A stretch of 18,655 nucleotides of DNA. Origin: Deltaproteobacteria bacterium UBA5756 (GTDB lineage Bacteria > Desulfobacterota > Syntrophorhabdia > Syntrophorhabdales > Syntrophorhabdaceae). The stretch covers positions 1 through 18,655 of the forward strand of contig DIFE01000063.1 of the NCBI GenBank assembly GCA_002418985.1, written 5' to 3'. The position numbers were made by a program, and so were the translations under genes. This document shows positions 5,828-14,819 of the stretch, piece after piece. The notes under the pieces were generated by a model, which was not told where the DNA came from, ran no database searches, and saw only the letters and a program-made list of their open reading frames with translations. Each line of letters starts with the position of its first letter. Within the stretch, counting starts at the first letter, position 1.

Positions 5828-5877
5828 CACTTAAGCACTCTCATTTTCCTCCAACCCGGCGAAACATTCAACCCATT
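5828..5877. repeat. 50-bp repeat of a translation-start region, copy 2
   Basis: Partner of 2569-2618. It lies in the leader of the phospholipase-like gene and contains GGAGGAAAATG on the minus strand, a possible alternative start (MRVLKCIFFGKRGID then MPAGY in frame). Confidence 0.6.
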
Positions 5878-5940
5878 AATAGAGTGTCAGACCTCAAAGG
5901 CGTACTTCCGGGACGCCCTCTCCCCTGATGCGGGATAAAC

Positions 5941-5984
5941 GTGGGACAGGCCTTTTTCTTTTCTGTCTTTTTAATTGCAGGGTA
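5941..5984. repeat. fragment related to 1797-1840
   Basis: GTGGGACAGGCC, TTTTTCTTTTCTG and TTGCAGGGT resemble GTGAGACAGTCC, TTTTCTTTTCTG and TCGCAGGGT at 1797-1840. It is a further piece of the mosaic of repeats found around the fic loci. It lies between the ATPase stop and the phospholipase gene. Confidence 0.4.
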
Positions 5985-6018
5985 GCGGGAGATCCATAAT
6001 CTTGCATCCATTATCCCC

Positions 6019-7167
6019 CTATTTCTCTTTCAGATATTCCAGGAACATCCTTAGATTTGTTGAAAGCTGGTTGTCGCTCTGGATGTGATCGGTGGACCTT
6101 GAGATGAGGACTCTGGTTGGGGTTCCGATCAGGGCGGCGGTTTTGTTCAGGCGTTGCATGTCTGACGGAGACGGAGATGAAGTGAGCTTGATCTCCATGG
6201 CATACGTGGTCCCCGAAAAGGTAATAATCAGGTCTATCTCGTAGCCGTCATTCGTTCTCAAATAATAAGGGCCGTCGTATTGAATGCTTCTGTTGTTGAG
6301 AAAAGTCAGGATCTGCTCGATGACCCATCCTTCCCAGCTTGCACCGACATGGGGGTGGGAAATGAGATCGTCAAATGAGCTGATGCGAAGGAGGCTGTGA
6401 AGGAGGCCACTGTCCCGCCAGTAGACCTTCGGGCTTTTTGTCAGCCGCTTCTTCAGGTTGTCATGGTATGGGTGCACCCTTCTCACGAGATACGCCTGTT
6501 CGAGATAATTCAGGTATGATGTCGCCGTGTGGTAGGAAACACCAAGACTCTTCCCCATCTGGCTGGCGTTCCACGGGTTCCCGTGGCCGACGGCGAGCAT
6601 GGAAAAGAAACGCCTGGTGGCCGGCGGTTCAGCGGGCAAACCCCAGATGGGAAGGTCGCGCATGGAGAGAAGATCGAGATAGTTGCTTTGCCAGACTGGA
6701 TAATTCTTTGCGTGCAGTATTCCTCCGTCTGGATATCCACCTTTCAGCCACAGCTGATCATCTTTGGTCTTGCCAATCTCCGTTATGGAAAAGGGGGCAA
6801 GCTCGCACAAGGCTATACGACCCGCCAGCGATTCGGACACTTCCTTCATGAGGCCAGGAGACACGGAGCCCAGCAGCAGGAACCTGCCTTTCTTTTCCCA
6901 CCTGCTGTCTATCGCGCTCCGGATTCTTGGAAAAACGTCGGGATAGCTCTGAGCCTCGTCGAAGACCACCAGTCTGTCGGATGCCGCAATGCTGTCCCAG
7001 CGAAGATCGGCTTTGAGACGGTCCGCCTCGATCTCAAGATCGTAATAGTTTGTCGAAAGGGTTTTGGCAAGGGTGGTTTTCCCCGCCTGACGCGGCCCCA
7101 GTATGGCCACGGCGGGGAAGGACCGAAGCCTGTTGGAAATGACCGTTGCCAGCTCTCTTGCTACCAT
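6019..7167 (-). CDS. AAA ATPase with DUF4143/PD-(D/E)xK C-terminus
   Basis: Protein of 382 aa. Walker A GPRQAGKTT is at residues 24-32 and Walker B RLVVFDEAQ has Asp70-Glu71, as in the AAA_14 group. The middle part (about 170-260) resembles a winged helix (GKSLGVSYHTATSYLNYLEQ). The C-terminal DUF4143 region ends with a nuclease-like pattern, GYEIDLII (Asp312) and AMEIKL (Glu325, Lys327). Proteins of this family are common in accessory regions and have no settled function; toxin-like or defence-like roles have been proposed. No Shine-Dalgarno sequence precedes the ATG. The gene is complete and stands alone, divergent from the autotransporter gene. Confidence 0.88.
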   Translation of the reverse strand: MVARELATVISNRLRSFPAVAILGPRQAGKTTLAKTLSTNYYDLEIEADRLKADLRWDSIAASDRLVVFDEAQSYPDVFPRIRSAIDSRWEKKGRFLLLGSVSPGLMKEVSESLAGRIALCELAPFSITEIGKTKDDQLWLKGGYPDGGILHAKNYPVWQSNYLDLLSMRDLPIWGLPAEPPATRRFFSMLAVGHGNPWNASQMGKSLGVSYHTATSYLNYLEQAYLVRRVHPYHDNLKKRLTKSPKVYWRDSGLLHSLLRISSFDDLISHPHVGASWEGWVIEQILTFLNNRSIQYDGPYYLRTNDGYEIDLIITFSGTTYAMEIKLTSSPSPSDMQRLNKTAALIGTPTRVLISRSTDHIQSDNQLSTNLRMFLEYLKEK

Positions 7168-7173
7168 TATTAC

Positions 7174-7202
7174 ATATTAGAAAGTAACTTCTAATTTGTA
7201 AA
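7174..7202 (-). promoter_or_regulatory. ATPase promoter with overlapping palindrome; leaderless start predicted
   Basis: Minus-strand TTTACA (7197-7202), 17-nt spacer and TAATAT (7174-7179). Only six bases separate the -10 from the ATG, so transcription should begin at or next to the start codon. A perfect 7-bp inverted repeat, ATTAGAA (7176-7182) and TTCTAAT (7189-7195), covers the spacer and -10 and looks like an operator. Confidence 0.55.
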
Positions 7203-7215
7203 CAATTATTTTCTT

Positions 7216-7290
7216 CGGGCGAGAGCCTCAGGGAAGAGTCTGAACCAATGGGCCGCCGACCTCCTTGACAAGGCCGCCCGCATCCGCTGA
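7216..7290 (+). pseudogene. hicB C-terminal remnant
   Basis: An open frame without a start reads RARASGKSLNQWAADLLDKA then ARIR and stops at TGA 7288. It matches the usual HicB C-terminus (A..G.SLNQW....L..AA). The part upstream is stopped by TAA at 7192 and shows no HicB N-terminal domain; the divergent ATPase gene begins there instead. This is a second decayed hicB in the window, distinct from that at 624-953. Confidence 0.5.
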
Positions 7291-7426
7291 TGGGGCAATC
7301 GTCGTGTTAGATTTTGCTTGTAATGTTGTTGAAAATATAGAACAATAGTGGAAATAGTGACGGCCGCAGGGAAAGAGCTTGTGGAAGATAAGCGGAGGCG
7401 CGACGTTGCGAATTAGTTTTCCCTGT

Positions 7427-7528
7427 CTGTTGTCGCGTATAATAGCAGTAGCGTATCACCTCCCACCCTGCATGGATTACTGGATAAGAGCCCGGACATC
7501 CAAGACACTCAACAGTTTGCGACAACAG
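7427..7528 (+). promoter_or_regulatory. autotransporter upstream region: TATAAT box and 10-bp inverted repeat
   Basis: A consensus TATAAT lies at 7438-7443 with no good -35, so an activator may be needed. CTGTTGTCGC (7427-7436) directly before it is perfectly inverted as GCGACAACAG at 7519-7528, 82 nt downstream. A short palindrome GATTA/TAATC (7531-7544) follows. A start at about 7450 would leave a leader of some 107 nt. The non-coding stretch 7168-7556 also contains the ATPase promoter and the hicB remnant. Confidence 0.4.
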
Positions 7529-7556
7529 AAGATTAGAGATAATCGATGAAGCCTAT

Positions 7557-10500
7557 ATGAAAAAGAAACCCGCGATTATTGCCATCCTTCTTTCGGTTCT
7601 CCTGCCTTGCATGACTGTTCATGCGGGGACTGTCTGGGATGGCGCGGGGGCTAACACAAACATCAATACCGCCAATAATTGGAACGACAATGTTAACCCT
7701 CCATTCGACGGCACTCAGACGGTAACGTTCGGAACGGGCGGCACAAGGGCCACGATCAATACGAATGTCAGCTTTCTGGGGCTTATCTTTAACCGCGACA
7801 GTAATTTTACCGTTGCGGCAGGCGCAGGGACTCTGACGATAGGAGCAGGCGGCATCAACGCGGCAATCCCCGGTATCACCTCCCGCACCTACACGATCAG
7901 CGAGGGGATCTTCCTCGCTGCCGATCAAACATGGACGGCGACGAATAACGGCGCAGGCGTCACCACGCTTACGGTAAGCGGTGCTGTATCAGGGGCAGGA
8001 CGAAACCTTACGCTGGGAGGTACAGGCAACACAAATATATCGGGTGTGATCGGTACCGGGCCGGGCTCCCTTTCCATGACGGGGACCGGCACGCTGACCC
8101 TCAGTGGCGCCAATACCTATAGCGGCGGCACGGCCCTTTCCTCGGGAGCCCTTCGCGTGGGGAACAACGCCGCCCTGGGAACGGGCACGCTGACCCTCTC
8201 CGGCGGCACTCTCGCTTCGTCGTCCACAACAGCAAGGATACTGGCGAACGACAGCGTTGTTGGTGGAAATTTCATACTCGGCCAGGCATCGGGAGGGACG
8301 GGCGCGCTCACATTATCGGGGGCGATGGATCTCGGCGGCGCCATGCGGCAGATCACCGTTAACAATGCCGCGGACACCATCTCCGGGGTGATATCAGGAA
8401 CGGGGGGTATCACGAAATCCGGCACGGGTGCACTTACCCTTTCCGGGGCGAATACCTATACGGGTGGTACCACTCTTTCTTCCGGAACACTTCTCCTCGG
8501 TGATGATGCTGCCCTCGGGACGGGTTCCCTGGCGCTCGACGGCGGCACCCTGGCTTCTTCGTCCACAACGGCAAGGACACTGGCGAACAATATAGTTGTC
8601 GGTGGAAATGTCATACTCGGCCGGGCGTCGGGAGGGACGGGCGCGCTCACATTATCGGGGGCGATGGATCTCGGCGGCGCCATGCGGCAGATCACCGTTA
8701 ACAATGCCGCGGACACCATCTCCGGGGTGATATCAGGAACGGGGGGTATCACGAAATCCGGCACGGGTGCACTTACCCTTTCCGGGGCAAACACCTACTC
8801 GGGCGGGACGACCGTCAACGCGGGGAAGATCGTTGTGGACAGCGACGGCAACCTCGGCGATGCATCGGGACAGCTTACCTTCGGAGGTGGGGGCACCCTG
8901 CAGATCACAAACGGTTTTACCAGTGCCAGGAACGTTACCCTCAATGGCGGGGGCGGTGCCTTCGATACAAACGGCAACGACCTGACCATGCTGGGCAATA
9001 TGACGGGCACAGGCGCCCTCACCAAGACGGGTGACGGCGCGCTCACCCTCTCCGGCACAAACACGTATACCGGGGCAACGACAATAAACGGAGGCATCCT
9101 CCGCGCAGGGGTCAATAACGCTTTGAGCACCACGACAGCGGTCACCCTGGCCAATACCGCCGGGGCAGGGCTCGACCTCAACAATTTCGACCAGACCATC
9201 GGTTCCCTTGCCGGAGGCGGAACAACGGGAGGCAATATTACCCTCGGTTCGGGTACGCTCACGGCAGGCAATGCCTCGAGCACCACCTATGCCGGGATTA
9301 TCAGCGGCACGGGGGGTTTCGTCAAAAAGGGCACCGGCACGCTCACCCTCACTGGCGCCAACACCTATTCGGGCGGTACGACGGTAAGCGCGGGCAACCT
9401 TCAGGGTGATTCCACCAGCATTCAGGGAAACATTACCAACAACGCACGGGTCATCTTCAATCAGGCGGCGGAAGGCGTCTATTCCGATGACATGACAGGG
9501 ACAGGCGGGATCACGAAGGCCGGCGTCGGAACGCTCACCCTTTCCGGTGCCAATACCTATACGGGGACGACGATAATAAGCGCGGGTATCCTCCGGTCTG
9601 GGGTAACCAACGCCCTGGGTACTGCAACAGCGGTCACCCTGGCCAATACCGCCGGGGCAGGGCTCGACCTCAACAATTTCGACCAGACCATCGGTTCCCT
9701 TGCCGGAGGCGGAACAACGGGAGGCAATATTACCCTCGGTTCGGGCAGACTCACGGCAGGCAACTCCTCGAGCACCACTTATGCCGGCGCGATCAGCGGC
9801 ACAGGGGGCCTCGTTAAGACGGGCACCGGCACTCTCACCCTCACCGGGGCCAACACCTATACAGGCGGCACGACGGTGAGCACAGGGGGCATCACGGGCA
9901 ATTCCACCAGTCTTCAGGGCTCCATCACCAACAACGCCCTCGTTACATTCAATCAGACCGCCGCAGGGACCTATTCCGGCGACATGACGGGCACGGGTGC
10001 CCTCACCAAGACAGGTGCGGGCGCGCTCACCCTCTCAGGTACAAACACTTATGCGGGAAATACCACAATAAGCGCGGGTATCCTCCGCGCCGGGGCCAAC
10101 AACGCTTTGTCCACCACAACGGCGGTCACGCTGGCGAATACCGCCGGGGCAGGGCTTGATCTCAACAATTTCGACCAGACCATCGGCTCCCTTGCCGGGG
10201 GCGGAACGACGGGAGGCAATGTCACCCTGGGTTCGGGTACGCTCACGGCAGGCAACGCCTCGAGCACCACCTATGCCGGCGCGATCAGCGGAACGGGTTC
10301 TCTCGTCAAGACAGGCACCGGCACGCTCACCCTCACCGGCGCCAACACCTATACCGGCGGCACGACGGTAAGCGCGGGAGGCATCACGGGCAATTCCACC
10401 AGCCTTCAGGGTTCCATCACCAACAACACACTCGTCACCTTCAACCAGACCGCCGCAGGGACCTATGCCGGCGATATGACAGGGACCGGCGCCCTCACCA

Positions 10501-13500
10501 AGACAGGCGCAGGCGCGCTCACCCTCTCCGGTACCAACACCTATACGGGAAATACCACAATAAGCACAGGCATCCTCCGCGCAGGGGTCAATAACGCTTT
10601 GAGTACCACAACGGCGGTCACGCTGGCGAATACCGTGGGGGCCTCACTCGACCTCAATAACTATGATCTCACCATCGGTTCCCTTGCCGGGGGTGGAACG
10701 ACGACGAGAGGCAGTGTAACTCTTGGCTCAGGTACGCTGACGACAGGCAACGATTCAAATACGTCCTACGCGGGGGTCATAAGCGGCACGGGCTCTCTCG
10801 TCAAGACCGGCACGGGCACGTTCATTCTCTCCGGCACCAGCACCTATTCAGGGGGAACGACGCTTGCCTCGGGAACTCTTCTTCTGGGTAACAATGCCGC
10901 CCTGGGAACAGGAACACTGACCCTCGACACCGGCACCCTCGCTTCCTCCTCCACCACAGCCAGAACACTTGCGAACAGTACCGTCATAAACGGAGATATT
11001 ACCCTCGGCCAGGCGTCGGGAGGGACCGGTGCCCTCACATTGTCGGGGGCTATGGACCTCGGCGGTGCCGTGCGGCAGATCACCGTGAACAATGCCGCGG
11101 ACACCATCTCGGGAGCGATATCAGGTGCCGGGGGTATAACGAAGGCAGGTACCGGCACTCTTACCCTCACCGGTGCAAACACCTATTCGGGTGGCACGAC
11201 GGTGAGTGCGGGAGGCATCACGGGCAATTCCACCAGCCTTCAGGGTTCCATCACCAACAACGCGCTCGTAACCTTCAATCAGACGGCGGCAGGCACCTAT
11301 GCCGGTGATATGACAGGCACGGGCGCTTTTACCAAGACGGGCACAGGCGCGCTCACCCTCTCCGGCACCAACACCTATACCGGGGCCACCACAATAAGCG
11401 CGGGCATCCTCCGCGCAGGGGTAAATAATGCTTTAAGTACCACGACGGCGGTCACCCTGGCGAATACAGCAGGCGCCGCACTCGACCTCAATAACTTTAA
11501 CCTCACCATCGGTTCCGTGGCCGGAGGCGGAACAACGGGGGGCAGTGTAACCCTGGGAACAGGCACACTCACGACGGGCAATGACTCGAGCACTGCCTAT
11601 GCCGGAGTCATCAGCGGCACCGGCTCTCTCGTCAAGACGGGCACCGGCACTCTCACCCTCTCCGGGGCCAGCACCTACTCGGGCGGTACGACGCTTGCGA
11701 CGGGAACCCTTCTTGTGGGTAACAACGCCGCCCTCGGAACAGGAACGCTGACCCTCGCCGACGGCACCCTCGCTTCCTCCTCCACCACGGCCAGGACAGT
11801 TTCGAATAGCACTGTCATAAACGGTGACATTACCCTCGGCCGGGCCTCGGGAGGGACCGGCGCCCTCACATTATCGGGGCCGATGGATCTCGGCGGCGCC
11901 GTGCGGCAGATCACCGTGAACAATGCCGCAGACACCATCTCGGGAGCGATATCAGGTGCCGGGGGTATAACGAAAGCAGGCACCGGTACTCTCACCCTCA
12001 CCGGTGCAAACACCTATACCGGCGGTACGACAGTGAGCGCGGGAGGCATCACGGGCAATTCCACCAGCCTTCAGGGTTCCATCACCAACAACGCGCTCGT
12101 AACCTTCAATCAGACGGCGGCAGGCACCTATGCCGGAGACATGACAGGGTCCGGCGCCCTTACCAAGACGGGTGCGGGAGCGCTCACTCTCTCCGGTACG
12201 AACACGTATACCGGGGCAACCACAATAAGCGCGGGCATCCTCCGTGCGGGGGTAAATAATGCTTTAAGTACCACGACGGCGGTCACCCTGGCGAATACGG
12301 TCGGGGCCTCACTCGATCTCAACAACTTTGACCTCACCATCGGTTCTCTTGCCGGGGGCGGAACGACGACGAGAGGCAGTGTGACTCTTGGCTCGGGTAC
12401 ACTCACGACAGGCAACGATTCAACCACCACCTATGCCGGAGTCATCAGCGGCACGGGCTCCCTTGTCAAGACCGGCACCGGCACGTTCACCCTCTCCGGT
12501 GCCAGCACCTACTCGGGCGGAACCGTCATTAACGAAGGCACGATCAGCGTGGGCAGCAACGGCAACCTCGGAAATGTATTGGGACAGCTTACCTTCGGAG
12601 GGGGTACCCTCCGGATAACAAACGGTTTTGCGAGCGCCAGGGACGTTACCCTCAATGCGGGAGGCGGCACCTTTGATACGAGCGGCAACAATTTGACTAT
12701 GTCGGGTGACATGACGGGAACAGGGGGGATCACGAAGGCCGGTGCCGGCACGCTCACCTTGACAGGCGGCAATACCTATACCGGAAAAACGACGATAAAT
12801 GGAGGTATCCTCGGTGCGGGGGTTGCCAACGCCCTGGGTACTTCAACAGCGGTCACTCTGGCGAATACAGCCGGGGCAGGGCTTGACCTCAACAATTTCG
12901 ACCAGACCATAGGTTCCCTTGCCGGAGGCGGAACTACGGGAGGCAATGTGACCCTCGGAACGGGTACGCTTACCACAGGCGACGCCTCAAGCACCATCTA
13001 TGCGGGCACGATCAGCGGAACGGGTTCTCTCGTTAAGATAGGCACCGGAACGTTCACCCTTTCCGGCGCCAACACCTATACCGGGACGACCACGATCGAT
13101 GCAGGTTCGCTCTCGGTGACCGGCAGCCTTGCAAGCCCCGTGATCATCTCGGTGGCAGGCACCCTCAAGGGCAACAGCACGATCAATGCCAATGTCATAA
13201 ACAAGGGCACCATCGCCCCGGGCAACTCCATCGGCACCATCAGCATCGCCGGTAATTATACGCAAAACGCGGGCTCGGTATACCAGGTAGAGGTAAACGA
13301 GGAAGGGCAGTCCGACAAACTCAATGTTGGGGGCACCGCGACCCTCAACGGGGGCACCGTGGCGGTTATGGCTGAATCAGGCATTTTCAGGCTGAGGACG
13401 CCCTATACCATCCTCACCGCCGGAAGTGTCGCGGGGACATTCGCGGATGTCACGAGCAACCTTGCCTTTCTGACCCCTTCCTTGAGTTACGACGCCACGC

Positions 13501-14735
13501 ACGTCTACCTCCTTCTCGCCCGCAACTCCACCGATTTCTCCGCCGTGGCATACACCGGCAACCAAAAGGCCGTCGCCTCAGCGCTGGACCGCATAGCGCT
13601 GTCGGCCAGGGGAGACATGGAGGACATCATCAACACCCTTCTCTATCTTAGCCCATCCGGTGCCAGGGGAGCCTACGACCAGATGGGCGGACTTACCCAC
13701 AGTGCCCTTACCGGGGTAACATTCTCCTCTTTCAACACCTACATCGGCACGATTGCGGAAAGGACAAAGAGTTTCATGACAGATCGTTTTTCATCGCCAT
13801 TCGCGGGACGCTCCGGCATGCTTGCCCTGGGCGGTGATGCAGCGAGCGATACGGCCGGCGCCCTTATTGCGGCCCTGGGCAGAGCACAAGGGGAGAGGTC
13901 CCCTTCGTCGGGCCTGTGGGCGCAGGGATACGGCAGTACGGGGGACAGACGGGCCGATGACATATCGTCGCGCTACGGTTACGATACATCGGGCATGATG
14001 GCCGGGCTCGACAGACAGGTTGCCGATTCCCTCCTTCTCGGCATTTCGCTGGGGTACTCCTCCACGAGGGCCCACATGAAGGAACTCCCCGACAAGGCCA
14101 CCATATCGAGCTACCAGGGCGCCCTCTACGGCATATACAGGAACGACCCCTGGTATGTGAGCTCCGTTGCGGCGTACGGGTACAACCGCTACGATACCAC
14201 GAGAGGCATATCCTTCGGCCAGATCGCAAGGAGGGCCAACGTTGCCTACGGCGGCCACACATTGGGGGGATACGCGGAGGCGGGGTACCGGATAGCCGCC
14301 GCGCCCGTGGACGTCATCCCCATGGTATCCCTGACGGGCGCGAGCCTGATGCGCAACGGCTTTCAGGAGAGAGACGCCGGGGCGATGAACCTCGACGTGG
14401 ACGCCGGCCGCACCTCCTCCCTCGTGGGTTCCCTGGGCGTCAGGCTGAGGAAGGACTACACGGTTTCATCAGGCAGTGTAACCCCCGAGGTCAGGATGCG
14501 CTGGGATCATGAGTTCTCGAAAAACGATCACGTGCTTGAGGCCTCCTTCTGTGGCTATCCCACAAGCGCCTTCACCGTCAGGGCCGACAGGCCGGAAAGG
14601 AACAGCTTCGCCCCGGGCTTCACACTTACATGGCGGACGAAAGACAATATGGACTTCCACCTTACCTATGACGGCAGCTTCTCTGAAGACAGCACCCGGC
14701 ACTGGGGAACCCTTGGCCTGCGGTATACGTGGTAG
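7557..14735 (+). CDS. giant autotransporter (type Va) with modular PATR-repeat passenger
   Basis: Protein of 2392 aa. Signal peptide MKKKPAIIAILLSVLLPCMTVHA, predicted cut before Gly24. Next is a WDGAGANTN...NNWND start typical of PATR-bearing passengers. The passenger to about residue 1840 consists of repeated beta-helix rungs of the type GTGTLTLTGANTYTGGTTV (autotransporter-associated beta strand repeat), organised into 18 modules. Residues about 1875-1940 (GTIAPGNSIGTISIAGNYTQ) form the conserved end of the passenger. An autotransporter beta-domain covers about 2118-2392 (LWAQGYGSTGDRR to LRYTW, ending in an aromatic). The passenger has no Cys and no catalytic domain that I can see, so an adhesive or surface-layer role is likely but unproven. 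Shine-Dalgarno is weak. Confidence 0.93.
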   Translation: MKKKPAIIAILLSVLLPCMTVHAGTVWDGAGANTNINTANNWNDNVNPPFDGTQTVTFGTGGTRATINTNVSFLGLIFNRDSNFTVAAGAGTLTIGAGGINAAIPGITSRTYTISEGIFLAADQTWTATNNGAGVTTLTVSGAVSGAGRNLTLGGTGNTNISGVIGTGPGSLSMTGTGTLTLSGANTYSGGTALSSGALRVGNNAALGTGTLTLSGGTLASSSTTARILANDSVVGGNFILGQASGGTGALTLSGAMDLGGAMRQITVNNAADTISGVISGTGGITKSGTGALTLSGANTYTGGTTLSSGTLLLGDDAALGTGSLALDGGTLASSSTTARTLANNIVVGGNVILGRASGGTGALTLSGAMDLGGAMRQITVNNAADTISGVISGTGGITKSGTGALTLSGANTYSGGTTVNAGKIVVDSDGNLGDASGQLTFGGGGTLQITNGFTSARNVTLNGGGGAFDTNGNDLTMLGNMTGTGALTKTGDGALTLSGTNTYTGATTINGGILRAGVNNALSTTTAVTLANTAGAGLDLNNFDQTIGSLAGGGTTGGNITLGSGTLTAGNASSTTYAGIISGTGGFVKKGTGTLTLTGANTYSGGTTVSAGNLQGDSTSIQGNITNNARVIFNQAAEGVYSDDMTGTGGITKAGVGTLTLSGANTYTGTTIISAGILRSGVTNALGTATAVTLANTAGAGLDLNNFDQTIGSLAGGGTTGGNITLGSGRLTAGNSSSTTYAGAISGTGGLVKTGTGTLTLTGANTYTGGTTVSTGGITGNSTSLQGSITNNALVTFNQTAAGTYSGDMTGTGALTKTGAGALTLSGTNTYAGNTTISAGILRAGANNALSTTTAVTLANTAGAGLDLNNFDQTIGSLAGGGTTGGNVTLGSGTLTAGNASSTTYAGAISGTGSLVKTGTGTLTLTGANTYTGGTTVSAGGITGNSTSLQGSITNNTLVTFNQTAAGTYAGDMTGTGALTKTGAGALTLSGTNTYTGNTTISTGILRAGVNNALSTTTAVTLANTVGASLDLNNYDLTIGSLAGGGTTTRGSVTLGSGTLTTGNDSNTSYAGVISGTGSLVKTGTGTFILSGTSTYSGGTTLASGTLLLGNNAALGTGTLTLDTGTLASSSTTARTLANSTVINGDITLGQASGGTGALTLSGAMDLGGAVRQITVNNAADTISGAISGAGGITKAGTGTLTLTGANTYSGGTTVSAGGITGNSTSLQGSITNNALVTFNQTAAGTYAGDMTGTGAFTKTGTGALTLSGTNTYTGATTISAGILRAGVNNALSTTTAVTLANTAGAALDLNNFNLTIGSVAGGGTTGGSVTLGTGTLTTGNDSSTAYAGVISGTGSLVKTGTGTLTLSGASTYSGGTTLATGTLLVGNNAALGTGTLTLADGTLASSSTTARTVSNSTVINGDITLGRASGGTGALTLSGPMDLGGAVRQITVNNAADTISGAISGAGGITKAGTGTLTLTGANTYTGGTTVSAGGITGNSTSLQGSITNNALVTFNQTAAGTYAGDMTGSGALTKTGAGALTLSGTNTYTGATTISAGILRAGVNNALSTTTAVTLANTVGASLDLNNFDLTIGSLAGGGTTTRGSVTLGSGTLTTGNDSTTTYAGVISGTGSLVKTGTGTFTLSGASTYSGGTVINEGTISVGSNGNLGNVLGQLTFGGGTLRITNGFASARDVTLNAGGGTFDTSGNNLTMSGDMTGTGGITKAGAGTLTLTGGNTYTGKTTINGGILGAGVANALGTSTAVTLANTAGAGLDLNNFDQTIGSLAGGGTTGGNVTLGTGTLTTGDASSTIYAGTISGTGSLVKIGTGTFTLSGANTYTGTTTIDAGSLSVTGSLASPVIISVAGTLKGNSTINANVINKGTIAPGNSIGTISIAGNYTQNAGSVYQVEVNEEGQSDKLNVGGTATLNGGTVAVMAESGIFRLRTPYTILTAGSVAGTFADVTSNLAFLTPSLSYDATHVYLLLARNSTDFSAVAYTGNQKAVASALDRIALSARGDMEDIINTLLYLSPSGARGAYDQMGGLTHSALTGVTFSSFNTYIGTIAERTKSFMTDRFSSPFAGRSGMLALGGDAASDTAGALIAALGRAQGERSPSSGLWAQGYGSTGDRRADDISSRYGYDTSGMMAGLDRQVADSLLLGISLGYSSTRAHMKELPDKATISSYQGALYGIYRNDPWYVSSVAAYGYNRYDTTRGISFGQIARRANVAYGGHTLGGYAEAGYRIAAAPVDVIPMVSLTGASLMRNGFQERDAGAMNLDVDAGRTSSLVGSLGVRLRKDYTVSSGSVTPEVRMRWDHEFSKNDHVLEASFCGYPTSAFTVRADRPERNSFAPGFTLTWRTKDNMDFHLTYDGSFSEDSTRHWGTLGLRYTW
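8112..13071 (+). repeat. 18-module internal repeat array of the autotransporter gene
   Basis: Taking the Asn or Ser of each (N/S)TY motif as the boundary gives starts at 8112, 8451, 8790, 9060, 9360, 9552, 9852, 10044, 10344, 10536, 10839, 11178, 11370, 11670, 12009, 12201, 12504 and 12771, ending 13071. Four classes appear: A 339 nt (ASSSTTARTLAN, RQITVNNAADTISG), B 300/303 nt (ILRAGVNNALSTTTAVTLAN), C 192 nt (GNSTSLQGSITNNALVTFNQ), D 270/267 nt (GQLTFGGG). Order: AADBCBCBCBACBACBDB. Identical blocks by eye: 8289-8449 with 8628-8788 (161 nt) and 9135-9253 with 9627-9745 (119 nt). Confidence 0.9.
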
Positions 14736-14819
14736 GAAGAGCCGGCTCCTCGAGACTCCGGGACCCTGAGACAATCCCTGGTTGACCCCGCCGCACCCCG
14801 ACACTCCGTAAAAAACTGA

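Noticed and set aside
7557..7628. Cys in the autotransporter signal peptide as a lipobox
   Set aside because: The residues before it are LLP; Pro at -1 does not fit a lipobox, and VHA before Gly24 gives a normal signal peptidase I site.
8117..12997. Many Pro/Val-rich minus-strand frames opposite the autotransporter
   Set aside because: They recur with the module period and are the complement of the G/T-rich repeats, not separate genes.
8112..13071. Regular repeats as a CRISPR array
   Set aside because: The units are long, coding, in frame and homologous throughout, with no unique spacers.
13600..13620. RGD in the region before the beta-domain as an integrin-binding motif
   Set aside because: It lies in SARGDMED near the barrel rather than in the exposed passenger, and such triplets are common by chance.
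14739..14760. GAGCCGGCTC palindrome after the autotransporter stop as a terminator
   Set aside because: It is a short palindrome without a loop or a following U-run, so I could not support a terminator.
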